Origin: an uncultured Succiniclasticum sp.
GTDB lineage: Bacteria > Bacillota > Negativicutes > Acidaminococcales > Acidaminococcaceae
DNA length: 39,612 bases
NCBI GenBank assembly: GCA_905235335.1
Contig: CAJOKZ010000005.1
Coordinates: 1 to 39,612, forward strand
Direction of reading: 5' to 3'
Shown: positions 1 through 8,814 of the stretch, one piece after another
Numbering within the stretch: the first letter of the stretch is position 1
Layout of the letters: each line of letters begins with the position of its first letter
Program-made: the position numbers and the translations under genes
Notes under the pieces: model-generated
Told to the model about the DNA's origin: nothing
Database searches by the model: none
What the model saw: only the letters and a program-made list of their open reading frames with translations

Positions 1-302
1 AGTTCCATTACCGTCTGTTTGGGCAGGTATTCAGTAAGCCAGCCCCCAAATTCAGTAGTAAAATTATACTTCCCGTCAGAAAAGGCACCGGCGCCCCCAA
101 ATCCCCGCATAATCGCACAGGGAGTACAGCGAAGACACTGGGTTGACGTTCCTTCAGCCAGCGGGCATTTGCGTTTCGCCACCATATGCCCTTCTTCCAG
201 CATGATAACGGAAATCCCCGGAAATTTTTCAGCAAATTCCAGACAGGCAAAAATCGCAGCCGGACCTCCGCCGATAATAGCTACATCATACTTTTCCCGC
301 AT
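1..302 (-). CDS. FAD-dependent oxidoreductase, N-terminal part (runs off the window)
   Basis: The first 100 residues are visible; the gene continues past the left edge of the window. Residues 6-15 (DVAIIGGGPA) are a classic GxGxxA dinucleotide-binding fingerprint of a Rossmann FAD domain, followed by a CPLAEG...CLRCTPC cysteine-rich segment and a GFGGAGAFSDGK motif. That combination is typical of the large family of uncharacterised FAD-dependent dehydrogenases (COG2509-like), but the substrate is unknown. The start ATG lies only 6 bp after the Lon stop codon, and an AAGGGTGA ribosome binding site overlaps the Lon stop, so it is probably co-transcribed with lon. Confidence 0.8.
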   Translation of the reverse strand, partial: MREKYDVAIIGGGPAAIFACLEFAEKFPGISVIMLEEGHMVAKRKCPLAEGTSTQCLRCTPCAIMRGFGGAGAFSDGKYNFTTEFGGWLTEYLPKQTVME

Positions 303-308
303 TTTCTG

Positions 309-2645
309 TCACCCTTTTCCATCAGCCTCTTTCAATGCAAGTTTCAGCACTTCATCCATGTGGCTTACCGGCACAAACCGGATCTCGTTCCGTACTTTCT
401 GCGGCAGTTCCTCCAAATCCTGCATGTTCCGCTCCGGCAGCAAAACAGTCTTTATGCCGTAACGGTGAGCCGCCAGCATTTTTTCCTTGATCCCGCCCAC
501 GGGAAGCACCCTGCCGGACAGGGTGATCTCCCCTGTCATGGCCAGATCCGCCTTTACGGCCCGTCCCGTCAGTGCAGACACCATTGCTGTTACCATGGTA
601 ATACCGGCGGAAGGTCCGTCCTTGGGGATCGCGCCCTCCGGCAGGTGGATATGGATATCGGTCTTGTCATAAAAATCCGCGTTCAGCCCCAGTTCCCTGC
701 AACGGGAACGGATATACGTATATCCGGCGCGGGCGGACTCCTTCATCACATCGCCCAACTGTCCAGTCAGGGTCAGGCCGCCTTTACCTTCTGCAGCCAG
801 CACCTCTACCTTCAGCAGCTCGCCCCCCACACTGGTCCAGGCCAGTCCTGTTACAATCCCCGTCTCCTCCCGGGCCCGCAGGTCTGTTTCCAGATAAATG
901 CATGGGCCAAGGTATCCGGCCAGGTTTTTTACCGTAACGCTGGCTGCAGATTCCTTTTTCGTAACGATATGGTATGCGACCTTACGGCACAGCTTCGCGA
1001 TTTGCCGTTCCAGACGTCGCACACCGGCCTCCCGTGTATAATCCCGGATAATTTTCCGGAGCGCGCCGGATGTTACGGAAAAGGTTTCCTTTGAAAGACC
1101 GTTTGCTTCCATTTCTTTCGGCAGCAGGTGAAGCTTTGCTATATTCAGCTTTTCTTCTTCCGTATAACTGGAAAGCTCGATCACCTCCAGCCTGTCCAAC
1201 AGGGCCGGCGGAATCGTGTCCACGGTGTTGGCCGTCACAATCCAGAACACGGAAGACAGGTCGAAGGGATATTCGATAAAATGGTCGCTGAAAGCATGGT
1301 TCTGTTCAGGATCCAGTGCTTCCAGCAAAGCCGAAGCAGGATCCCCCCGGAAATCACCGGCCATCTTGTCCACTTCATCCAGCAGGAACAGCGGATTCAG
1401 GCAGCCGGCCTTCTGCATGCCGTGGATAAGACGTCCCGGCATGGCTCCGATATAGGTGCGGCGATGTCCGCGGATCTCAGCTTCATCCCGGATACCGCCC
1501 AGGGATACCCGGGTAAACTTCCGATTTACCGCCTCAGCGATGGAAATCGCCATGGAAGTTTTACCCACGCCGGGCGGCCCTACAAGGCACAGGATAGGGG
1601 CTTTATTGGTTTTTGCCAGTTTCTGTACGGCCAGGTGCTCCAGGATCCGTTCCTTGACCTTTTTCAGGCCGTAATGGTGCTTGTCCAGAATCCGGGCAGC
1701 CTTGTCAATGTCAAAACCATTTTTGTCATACTTTCCCCAGGGAAGGTCGAGAACCGTGTCCAGATAGTTGCGGATCACAGCACTTTCCGCCATCATGGGC
1801 GGCATCTTGAACAGCCGGTCCACTTCTTTTCCAAGGCCTGCGGCCGCTTCTTCCGACAGGGGAAGCGATTTTATCTTCTCCCTGTACTCTTCCGCTTCTG
1901 CGTGGACATCCTCTTCATCACCCAGCTCCTGGCTGATGATTTTTATCTGTTCCCGCAGGTAATACTCCTTCTGGTTTTTCTCAATGCTCTGGTGCACTTT
2001 TTGGGCAATGCTTTTTTCCAGTTCGGAAATGGTCAGTTCTTTATGGAGCAGTTCGAACAGTGTTTCCAGCCTGGCCCTGACAGAAACAGTTTCCAGCAGC
2101 TGCTGCTTCATCTCCATCGCCACGTCCAGATAACCGGCGATGGTATCCGCCACGGCACCCGCATCCGGATTATCCTTGAAGGAAAGAAGGATTTCCGGGC
2201 TGATCTTCTTTCCCAGCAGCACCCACTTTTCAAACTCTGCAATCACCATCCTGCGAAGGGCTTCCAGTTCGGCGCCCTCCTCCGGCCGGACCCCGGGTTT
2301 CAGTTCCCGGAAAGCAGCCTGCCAGCACAGCTCTTCACTTTCCGTCACCAGATCCACCCCGGCGCGGAACAATGCTTCTACCATAATCCGCACGGCCCCG
2401 CCCGGCATTTTAAGCATCTGCCGGATCTCGGCCGCGACGCCCACCCTGAACAGCTGGTCCGGTGCCGGATCTTCCGTCTCCGATTTTTTCTGTGTAACGA
2501 TGATGATCCTTTTTCCCCGGCGCATGGCAGCATTCACGGCATGCAGGGACCGGGTCCTCGCAATATCCAGATTCATGACCATTCCGGGAAAGATGACCGT
2601 CCCGCGCAACGGCATCAAAGGTAGTATCTGAGAATTCGTATCCAA
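309..2645 (-). CDS. lon: ATP-dependent protease Lon (LonA type)
   Basis: Cytosolic AAA+ serine protease that degrades misfolded and regulatory proteins. Three parts are visible. The N-terminal substrate domain begins [16 protein letters not shown]. The AAA+ module has Walker [10 protein letters not shown] and Walker B LLDEVDK. The C-terminal protease domain has the catalytic serine in PKDGPSAG and the lysine in [12 protein letters not shown]. The open frame extends upstream to 2804, but the TTG at 2645 is preceded by AACGGAGG seven bases away, and starting there gives 778 residues, the usual LonA length. The extra 53 upstream residues look non-conserved. It lies downstream of clpX but behind a strong terminator, so it probably has its own promoter, which I could not identify with confidence. 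The last gene of its unit appears to be the FAD oxidoreductase. Confidence 0.95.
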   Translation of the reverse strand: MDTNSQILPLMPLRGTVIFPGMVMNLDIARTRSLHAVNAAMRRGKRIIIVTQKKSETEDPAPDQLFRVGVAAEIRQMLKMPGGAVRIMVEALFRAGVDLVTESEELCWQAAFRELKPGVRPEEGAELEALRRMVIAEFEKWVLLGKKISPEILLSFKDNPDAGAVADTIAGYLDVAMEMKQQLLETVSVRARLETLFELLHKELTISELEKSIAQKVHQSIEKNQKEYYLREQIKIISQELGDEEDVHAEAEEYREKIKSLPLSEEAAAGLGKEVDRLFKMPPMMAESAVIRNYLDTVLDLPWGKYDKNGFDIDKAARILDKHHYGLKKVKERILEHLAVQKLAKTNKAPILCLVGPPGVGKTSMAISIAEAVNRKFTRVSLGGIRDEAEIRGHRRTYIGAMPGRLIHGMQKAGCLNPLFLLDEVDKMAGDFRGDPASALLEALDPEQNHAFSDHFIEYPFDLSSVFWIVTANTVDTIPPALLDRLEVIELSSYTEEEKLNIAKLHLLPKEMEANGLSKETFSVTSGALRKIIRDYTREAGVRRLERQIAKLCRKVAYHIVTKKESAASVTVKNLAGYLGPCIYLETDLRAREETGIVTGLAWTSVGGELLKVEVLAAEGKGGLTLTGQLGDVMKESARAGYTYIRSRCRELGLNADFYDKTDIHIHLPEGAIPKDGPSAGITMVTAMVSALTGRAVKADLAMTGEITLSGRVLPVGGIKEKMLAAHRYGIKTVLLPERNMQDLEELPQKVRNEIRFVPVSHMDEVLKLALKEADGKG

Positions 2646-2652
2646 CTTGTAT

Positions 2653-2660
2653 CCTCCGTT
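2653..2660 (-). promoter_or_regulatory. Ribosome binding site that decides the Lon start
   Basis: On the minus strand this reads AACGGAGG, seven bases before the TTG codon at 2645. It is the only near-ideal Shine-Dalgarno sequence among the in-frame start candidates. A second candidate ATG at 2720 has only AAGGA at four bases. Confidence 0.7.
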
Positions 2661-2894
2661 ATCCAACGCAGCCGTTCCTAAAGGAAACGCTGATGAAATG
2701 AGTTTGTGCAAATCAATCATCAGTTCCTTAAACGACCGCCGCACAATATCGCTGACCCGGCAGAAGACACAGGGAAACGCCCCTTTCTGAGGATTTTGGG
2801 ACATGCCCCCCGCTTCTTGCCCGATCGTTTTACTGTTTCAATGTATGATTTCGATATTATCCTTCATATTTATTTTACCATACATCCTGCGCAT
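2661..2894. other. Lon upstream region with no separate gene
   Basis: The lon frame stays open to 2804, but the encoded residues show no family similarity and no good ribosome binding site. The stretch most likely holds the lon promoter and 5' leader. I saw no clear CIRCE or CtsR-type heat-shock operator in it. Confidence 0.4.
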
Positions 2895-2925
2895 AAAAAA
2901 GGGAAAAGGTTGTGAACCTTTTCCC
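2895..2925 (-). terminator. Terminator after clpX
   Basis: A perfect 11-bp stem (GGGAAAAGGTT paired with AACCTTTTCCC, 3-base loop) is followed on the minus strand by six Ts. It separates clpX from lon. Confidence 0.9.
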
Positions 2926-3051
2926 GCTACAGAACAAACAATTTCTGATATCCCCGCACCACTTTTCTCCGGGCGCACAGCACGCATGACCACTGCATTC
3001 CGTTGACCCACCGGTGCAATCCGCTACAGGATCGTCCGGTTTTGCCCCAAA

Positions 3052-4308
3052 TCAGGCAACGATCAGTTCCGGTTCCATATGTCTGCGCACCGTATCCTCG
3101 GTGATGATGCATTTGACCACATCCGACCGGGAGGGAACCTCGTACATCACATTCCGCATAATGCCTTCAATGATGGCCCGCAGGCCCCGGGCGCCGGTCT
3201 CGCGCCGCAACGCTTCCTCGGCGATCGCAACAAGGGCGCCTTCCTCAAACACAAGCTCCACGTTATCCATGCTGAGAAAATGCTGGTACTGTTTGATCAG
3301 TGCGTTCTTCGGCTCTTTCAGGATCCGTACCAGGGCAGCCTTATCCAGGGAATCAAGGGTGACCATGACGGGAAGCCGCCCGGCAAATTCCGGGATCAGC
3401 CCGAACTTCATCAAATCCTCCGGCATGACCTCCTTCAGCAGCGAATCCTCAGATTTCATCTCGTCTTTCTTCTTGATGTCTGCCCCAAACCCCATGGACT
3501 TCGTGTCCGTGCGCTCTTTGATGATGCTTTCCAGCCCCGCGAATGCACCGCCGCAAATGAACAGGATGTTGGTGGTATCAATCTGCAAAAATTCCTGATG
3601 GGGATGCTTGCGGCCGCCTTGTGGGGGAACATTGGCCACAGTGCCTTCTAAAATCTTCAGCAGCGCCTGCTGTACCCCTTCACCGGAAACGTCCCTCGTG
3701 ATGGAAACATTTTCCGACTTCCGGGCGATCTTATCGATCTCGTCAATATAAATAATACCCCGCTGGGCTTTTTCAATATCATAATCCGCGTTCTGGATCA
3801 GGCGCAACAGGATATTCTCCACATCTTCCCCTACATACCCCGCCTCTGTCAGCGTGGTGGCATCCGCAATGGCAAAAGGCACCTGCAGGATCTTGGCCAG
3901 GGTCTGCGCCAGCAGTGTTTTACCGCTGCCCGTAGGACCCAGCATCAGGATGTTGGATTTCTGCAGTTCGATATCCCGATCCTCCGGACGGCCCGTTTCG
4001 TAATTGATCCGTTTGTAATGGTTATAGACAGCGACAGCCAATGTCTTTTTCGGTTCTTCCTGCCCTATCACATATTCATCAAGGATTGCCTTGATCTCCT
4101 TTGGCGTAGGCAGGCTCTGAAGCGCTGCCACATCCGAAACGGAATTTTCCTTTTCAAACTCTTCCTTCAACACTTCCGTGCAAAGCTCGATGCATTCGTC
4201 GCAGATGTACCCGTTGCGGCCCGCAAGCATACGCTTTACCTGGTCCCCCCGTTTTCCGCAGAAAGAGCAAATTACATTTTTGTTTTTATTCTTATCGGAA
4301 AAATTCAT
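3052..4308 (-). CDS. clpX: ATP-dependent Clp protease ATP-binding subunit ClpX
   Basis: Hexameric AAA+ unfoldase that recognises tagged proteins and feeds them to ClpP. The 418-residue length is normal for the family. The N-terminus carries the zinc-binding domain (CSFCGK ... CDECIELC, residues about 15-43). It is followed by Walker A GPTGSGKT, Walker [10 protein letters not shown] and a sensor region. The ClpP-docking loop normally found in ClpX was not separately checked. It lies 166 bp downstream of clpP on the same strand, with no terminator seen between them, so the two are probably one transcript ending at the hairpin at 2895-2925. AGAGGAG lies 11 bases before the ATG. Confidence 0.97.
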   Translation of the reverse strand: MNFSDKNKNKNVICSFCGKRGDQVKRMLAGRNGYICDECIELCTEVLKEEFEKENSVSDVAALQSLPTPKEIKAILDEYVIGQEEPKKTLAVAVYNHYKRINYETGRPEDRDIELQKSNILMLGPTGSGKTLLAQTLAKILQVPFAIADATTLTEAGYVGEDVENILLRLIQNADYDIEKAQRGIIYIDEIDKIARKSENVSITRDVSGEGVQQALLKILEGTVANVPPQGGRKHPHQEFLQIDTTNILFICGGAFAGLESIIKERTDTKSMGFGADIKKKDEMKSEDSLLKEVMPEDLMKFGLIPEFAGRLPVMVTLDSLDKAALVRILKEPKNALIKQYQHFLSMDNVELVFEEGALVAIAEEALRRETGARGLRAIIEGIMRNVMYEVPSRSDVVKCIITEDTVRRHMEPELIVA

Positions 4309-4474
4309 TCCCTTCTAGTCTCCTCTTACGTATTACTTTTTTCCCCGTTCCTCTGTTTTCCAGTCTGCCCCCTCAATACAGGTTCCCGGGGATGTATGGC
4401 TGACTGCCTGCTGTCAGTAACAGCCTGTCTTCCCTGTCTGCCGGCAATCCCGGATGGGTTAAGCCGCCGCAGCG

Positions 4475-5065
4475 TTATGCTTCCGGCGCCCGGTTCACCA
4501 CCTGATCGATAATACCATATGCCTGCGCTTCTTTCGCAGTCAGGAAATTATCCCTGTCCGTATCGGCGGCTACGGTATCTTTGTCCTTCCCCGTATGCTT
4601 TACGATGACATCATACATCTCATCACGGATCCGCAGGATGTTTTTTGCATGGATCTCGATATCGGATGCCTGTCCTTCATACCCTCCCAAAGGCTGATGG
4701 ATCATAACCTCGGAATGGGGCAGCGCATACCGTTTCCCTTTAGTACCCGCCATCAGCAGGATGGATGCCATGCTGGCGGCCAGCCCCACACAGATGGTGG
4801 AAACATCCGGCTTGATGTACTGCATGGTGTCATAGATCGCCATCCCGGCAGTCACGCTGCCGCCAGGACTGTTAATATATAAATGGATATCCTTATCCGG
4901 ATTTTCCGATTCCAGAAACAGCATCTGCGCGATCACCACATTCGCCATGGAATCATCAATCGGTCCGGACAGGAAAATGATCCTGTCTTTCAATAAACGG
5001 GAATAGATATCATAAGAACGTTCTCCCCGGTTATTTTGCTCAATGACAATAGGAACATAATTCAT
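4475..5065 (-). CDS. clpP: ATP-dependent Clp protease proteolytic subunit ClpP
   Basis: Serine peptidase that forms the tetradecameric chamber of ClpXP. With the start at 5065 the protein is 196 residues. The catalytic triad falls exactly at Ser98 (GLAASMAS), His123 (MIHQP) and Asp172 (DRDNFL), the canonical numbering. GGGAGGG sits about seven bases upstream of this ATG, whereas the longer open frame to 5155 adds 30 unconserved residues. It lies between tig and clpX, the common Firmicute order. A terminator-like hairpin after tig implies either partial read-through or a separate clpP promoter. Confidence 0.97.
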   Translation of the reverse strand: MNYVPIVIEQNNRGERSYDIYSRLLKDRIIFLSGPIDDSMANVVIAQMLFLESENPDKDIHLYINSPGGSVTAGMAIYDTMQYIKPDVSTICVGLAASMASILLMAGTKGKRYALPHSEVMIHQPLGGYEGQASDIEIHAKNILRIRDEMYDVIVKHTGKDKDTVAADTDRDNFLTAKEAQAYGIIDQVVNRAPEA

Positions 5066-5182
5066 ACAGTTCCCTCCCTTCCATATGTATCGTCCAAATC
5101 CCACAAAACCTGTCTGTGTATCCCCGGACGGTTTTACACCGGCCGTCACAGTCACTGCTGAATCTTAGCAGCATGCTATGGC

Positions 5183-5214
5183 AAAAAGGCTGTCTGCACA
5201 GACGCACAGACAGC
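5183..5214 (-). terminator. Terminator between tig and clpP
   Basis: An 8-bp stem, GCTGTCTG paired with CAGACAGC around a 10-base loop, is followed on the minus strand by CTTTTTG. The T run is short, so it may only attenuate transcription into clpP. Confidence 0.7.
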
Positions 5215-5237
5215 TCTTTCCGCAACAGCTTCTTTTT

Positions 5238-6536
5238 TTATTTCGCGTTGTCCAGAATGACATGCGCCGCCTTATGACGCAGGATATTCGCCAGCAGCAG
5301 GCCCATATTATTGTTCTTGCGGATGATTGTCTTCACATCTTCCACCCGGGCTCCGTTCTGGTCTGCGATGGACTTCAGCTGGGCATCCACGTCATCCATG
5401 GTAACCTGAATGTTCTCCGCCCTGGCAATAGCGTCCAGTACCAGGTCGGTACGCACATTCTTTTCCGCCCCTTCCCGCTGCGCTTCGCGAAGCTTTTCCA
5501 TGTCCATGCCGGTATAGTTCATGTACTGGTCCAGCGTCATCTTGCGGCTTTCCAAATTCAGTTTGATCTCCTCGATCATCTGGGTGATGCGGTCTTCGAT
5601 CATGACAGCCGGAATATCAACCTTCGCATTGTTGACAGCGGTGTCGATCAGGGCATTTTCATATTCTACATTGGCATCCCATTCCGCCTGTTCCTGCATA
5701 TGCTTTTTATAATCTTCCTTTGCTTCGGCAACGGTTTTGTAACGGGTATATTTCGCAATGTATTCGTCGTTCAGTTCCGGCAGTTCCTTATGTTTTACAG
5801 CCTGGATATGAACCTTGAAGATGGCCTGTTTGCCTGCCAGTTCCGGTACAAAATAGCTTTCCGGGAACGTTACGTCCACATCGGTATCATCGTCCTTCTT
5901 CAGACCGATGAGCTGATCTTCAAATCCGGGGATAAAGGAACCGGATCCCACTTCCAGCGGATATCCCTTGCCTTCACCGCCGCTGAAGGCTTCCCCGTCC
6001 ACGGTGCCTGCGAAGTCGATGATGGCAAAGTCGCCTTTTTCGATGACGGTTTCATCATCGGTATCTACCATCTTTGCACCCCGGCTGCGCAGATCTTCCA
6101 ACGCTTTGTCAACATCTTCGTCAGAAACCTTCGCCTCTTTTTTCTCTACATGGATCCCTTTGTATTCCCCTAACTCCGGTTCCGGTTTCAGGGTCACCTT
6201 AACATCTGCCGTAAAATCCTTGCCTTCCGCAAACGCTTCAAAGGCTTTCTTTTCATCCTGTACTTCCGGATCAGAAACGGGCATCAGCTTTTCCGCTTCC
6301 ACCGCTTCCTGATAGGCGCGGTTCACACAGATATTGAAGGCTTCTTCCTTCACAGCGCCTTTACCGAAATGCATCTCCAGAATATTGCGGGGTGCTTTGC
6401 CAGGACGGAAACCGGGGATCTTCACCTGGTTTGCGATCCGCGCCACAGCCTGCTTAAAGCTTTTATCAACTTCCTTGGCGGAAACAGTAATTTTTAATGC
6501 CGCTTCATTTCCTTCCCTCGTAACAGTCACGTTCAT
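5238..6536 (-). CDS. tig: Trigger factor, ribosome-associated chaperone and prolyl isomerase
   Basis: Binds the ribosome near the exit tunnel and shields nascent chains. The 432-residue length is typical. The N-terminal ribosome-binding domain contains PGFRPGKAPRNILEMHFG, including the family signature FRxGKxP around residues 43-48. The central FKBP-type isomerase domain (about residues 150-240) contains GDFAIIDFAGTVDGEAF and FIPGFEDQLIG. The C-terminal part is the helical chaperone domain. AAGGGAGG precedes the ATG by a normal spacing. A good sigma-A promoter lies about 90 bp upstream. First gene of the tig-clpP-clpX protein-quality cluster. Confidence 0.96.
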   Translation of the reverse strand: MNVTVTREGNEAALKITVSAKEVDKSFKQAVARIANQVKIPGFRPGKAPRNILEMHFGKGAVKEEAFNICVNRAYQEAVEAEKLMPVSDPEVQDEKKAFEAFAEGKDFTADVKVTLKPEPELGEYKGIHVEKKEAKVSDEDVDKALEDLRSRGAKMVDTDDETVIEKGDFAIIDFAGTVDGEAFSGGEGKGYPLEVGSGSFIPGFEDQLIGLKKDDDTDVDVTFPESYFVPELAGKQAIFKVHIQAVKHKELPELNDEYIAKYTRYKTVAEAKEDYKKHMQEQAEWDANVEYENALIDTAVNNAKVDIPAVMIEDRITQMIEEIKLNLESRKMTLDQYMNYTGMDMEKLREAQREGAEKNVRTDLVLDAIARAENIQVTMDDVDAQLKSIADQNGARVEDVKTIIRKNNNMGLLLANILRHKAAHVILDNAK

Positions 6537-6586
6537 TGAAAAATCCTCCCTTTATATATGTTACTGTTATAATAACCACAGGAACC

Positions 6587-6605
6587 GGGCGGGACTACTC
6601 CGCCC
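6587..6605 (-). other. GC-rich stem-loop in the tig leader
   Basis: GGGCGG and CCGCCC form a 6-bp stem with a 7-base loop. It lies just downstream of the predicted transcription start, so it may stabilise the 5' end of the tig messenger. Confidence 0.4.
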
Positions 6606-6624
6606 ATTTTCACAATGCTACAAT

Positions 6625-6653
6625 ATAATATCACAACGATTTCCTTTTGACAA
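6625..6653 (-). promoter_or_regulatory. Promoter of tig
   Basis: On the minus strand, -35 TTGTCA and -10 TATTAT are separated by 17 bases. It gives a leader of roughly 80 bases. Confidence 0.7.
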
Positions 6654-6767
6654 GCAAGCAGTCAAAAAAACATCTGCCCAAAAGCAAATTTTCTGTGAAA
6701 AAACCGCCACAGCATCGTCAGTGCGTTCAGATGTTAACAATATAAACATTTAACTTATCAACAACAA

Positions 6768-6796
6768 ACAAAAAATCCCGGCCGCAGGACCGGGAT
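6768..6796 (-). terminator. Terminator after tRNA-Gly
   Basis: ATCCCGG and CCGGGAT form a 7-bp stem with an 8-base loop, followed on the minus strand by a run of Ts. Confidence 0.9.
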
Positions 6797-6805
6797 GTGC
6801 TTTCA

Positions 6806-6881
6806 TGGAGCGGAAAACGAGACTCGAACTCGCGACCCCAACCTTGGCAAGGTTGTGCTCTACCAACTGAGCTATTTCCGC
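6806..6881 (-). tRNA. trnG-GCC: tRNA-Gly (GCC anticodon)
   Basis: A 76-base cloverleaf with acceptor stem GCGGAAA/TTTCCGC and the anticodon loop reading TTGCCAA. The T arm contains GTTCGAGTC. The 3' CCA is encoded. It is a single-gene transcript with its own consensus promoter and terminator. Confidence 0.97.
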
Positions 6882-6900
6882 ATCGGTAACAACATGGTTG

Positions 6901-6929
6901 ATTATAAAGTATCGGTTTCAATTTGTCAA
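6901..6929 (-). promoter_or_regulatory. Consensus promoter of tRNA-Gly
   Basis: A perfect TTGACA-17-TATAAT on the minus strand. The -10 box ends about 19 bases before the mature tRNA 5' end. Confidence 0.9.
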
Positions 6930-6969
6930 GCAGGTTTTTGAAAAATACCGTCTGCCGGATATCTTGTTT

Positions 6970-8580
6970 TTAAAAGATCCCCAGCACCATCTGACAGATA
7001 TTTTTCGCGTGATCGCTGGTCCTTTTCATATTGATCACCAGTTCCAGGAACACCAGTCCGGAATCCGGATGACAGGCGCCCTCATTCAGCCGCCGTATGT
7101 GGTTGTTGCGCATCTCTTTCTGGGCTGCTTTTACCTCCCGGCAGGCCTCCCAGGCCTGCTCGGCCATTTTTTTATCATTCTTCGCAAAACTTTCCAGACT
7201 GATCTTCAGTGCTCTTTCCGTAAGCGCGCCCAGCCTCTCGATCTCATGCTGCGCTTCCGGGGACAACGCGATGCTTTCTTCAAAAATCTTCCGGCTGCGC
7301 TTGACCAGCGTCTGGGCATGGTCGCCGATACGTTCTATATCGATACAGGCATGCATCAGCGCCATGTGCTTGGCGGAAAGGGCCCCGCCCAGTCCGCCTT
7401 TTGCGGAAATGCGCGTCAGGTAGCGGGTAATCTCCTCGTTCAGCTTATCCACGATCGGCTCGTGCTCCAGAACATATTTCACCTTGCTTTCATCATAAGA
7501 CACCAGCGATTCCACTGCCATATGCATATTTTTCTGCGCCACCTCACCCATGCGGATCACTTCTTTTTCGGCCAGCATCACAGCGATGGAAGGCGTCTCC
7601 AGCATATTGTTGTTAATATACAGCGGTTTGAATGAAATTTTATCGTCCTTGTCCGGCAACAGCTTTTCGATCAGGTGGGTAAAAGGCGTGATCAGCGGCA
7701 GGAAGATCAGCGTGTTCAACACATTGAACGCACTGTGGGAGTTGGCTATCTGCCTTCCGATATCCCCCGCCGGCGAAATCGCCAGTACAACTTTGATGAA
7801 CAGGGGCATGAATATGATGAAAATCACGCAGCCCACGGAATTGAATAATACGTGGGACAGGGCCACCTGCTGCGCCGATTTGTTGCTGCGGGACGCCGCC
7901 ACGATAGCCGTCAGGCAGGTGCCGATATTATCGCCCAGCAGTACCGGGATGGCCCCTTCCAGGGGAAGCAGGCCGTGTCCTGCCATAACCATAAGGATAC
8001 CGACCGTCGCCGCGCTGGACTGAATGAGTATGGTCAGGATGATGCCCACAAAAACGCCCAGCACCGGATTGTCCGCAAAGCGGGCGATAAAATCCACAAA
8101 CACAGGGCTGCTCCTGAGGGGCGATGCCGCGTCCCCCAACACCTTCATGCCCAGCATCAGGAGGCCGAAGCCCAGCATGATCTGCCCGATAAACTGCCCG
8201 TTCTTATGCTTGGCAAACACGCGGACCATCACGCCGATAAAAATCATGATGGTCAGATAATCCGTCAGGTTAAACGCAATCAGCTGCGCCGTGAGCGTCG
8301 TACCGATATTGGCCCCCATGACCACGCTGAAGGCCTGCTTCAGCGTCATGACGCCCGCGTTGACAAGCCCCACGGACATAACCGTGGTAGCGGTGGAAGA
8401 CTGAAGGGTAGCCGTCACCAGGGCGCCCACCAAGACCCCCATCACCGGCACGCCGGTCAGGGACTCCAGCACCTTCTGGAGTTTTGACCCGGCAGCCTGC
8501 TGCAGGCCTCCGCCCAACAGTTCCATACCATAGAGGAATAAACCTACGCCGCCTAAAAAAGCAAATAAGTATAATATCAT
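6970..8580 (-). CDS. Na/phosphate cotransporter (NptA/PhoU-like, type II family)
   Basis: Inner-membrane protein expected to carry inorganic phosphate with sodium. The first two thirds hold the two inverted repeats of the Na/Pi-II family, each with a QSS motif (ATLQSSTATT near residue 60 and ILIQSSAATVG near 186) and many hydrophobic segments. The last third is a soluble helical domain of the PhoU type (LMHACIDIERIGDHAQTLVK; VINMKRTSDHAKNICQM). The reading frame extends upstream to 8718 but the arginine-rich leader does not resemble the family, so I place the start at the ATG at 8580 (536 residues). The Shine-Dalgarno there is weak. It is separated from the upstream oxidoreductase gene by a terminator. 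Confidence 0.9.
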   Translation of the reverse strand: MILYLFAFLGGVGLFLYGMELLGGGLQQAAGSKLQKVLESLTGVPVMGVLVGALVTATLQSSTATTVMSVGLVNAGVMTLKQAFSVVMGANIGTTLTAQLIAFNLTDYLTIMIFIGVMVRVFAKHKNGQFIGQIMLGFGLLMLGMKVLGDAASPLRSSPVFVDFIARFADNPVLGVFVGIILTILIQSSAATVGILMVMAGHGLLPLEGAIPVLLGDNIGTCLTAIVAASRSNKSAQQVALSHVLFNSVGCVIFIIFMPLFIKVVLAISPAGDIGRQIANSHSAFNVLNTLIFLPLITPFTHLIEKLLPDKDDKISFKPLYINNNMLETPSIAVMLAEKEVIRMGEVAQKNMHMAVESLVSYDESKVKYVLEHEPIVDKLNEEITRYLTRISAKGGLGGALSAKHMALMHACIDIERIGDHAQTLVKRSRKIFEESIALSPEAQHEIERLGALTERALKISLESFAKNDKKMAEQAWEACREVKAAQKEMRNNHIRRLNEGACHPDSGLVFLELVINMKRTSDHAKNICQMVLGIF

Positions 8581-8739
8581 AAACGTATCACACTGCTTCT
8601 TTCTGTCATTGAACCAAAATCCGTCTGCATGCCGGCCAGAATCACGCACCCCGTCCCGGCAGCCGCGCCCCCGCTTCCGCCTCGCCATGCCGTATCTCCC
8701 GGCCTCGATCCGCGGCAAAGGGCGCGCATAAAATGCGGC

Positions 8740-8771
8740 AAAAAATCAGCCGGAGATCAGTCCGGCTGATT
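8740..8771 (-). terminator. Terminator after the pyruvate:ferredoxin oxidoreductase gene
   Basis: AATCAGCCGGA pairs with TCCGGCTGATT around a six-base loop, followed by Ts on the minus strand. Confidence 0.92.
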
Positions 8772-8814
8772 TAATTCGGGGAAACGCCGATAACCCGGGT
8801 TTCCTCACCTTTCT

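Noticed and set aside
1128-2624. A 498-codon plus-strand frame opposite lon
   Set aside because: Shadow of lon; composition rich in His, Gln and Phe typical of antisense translation.
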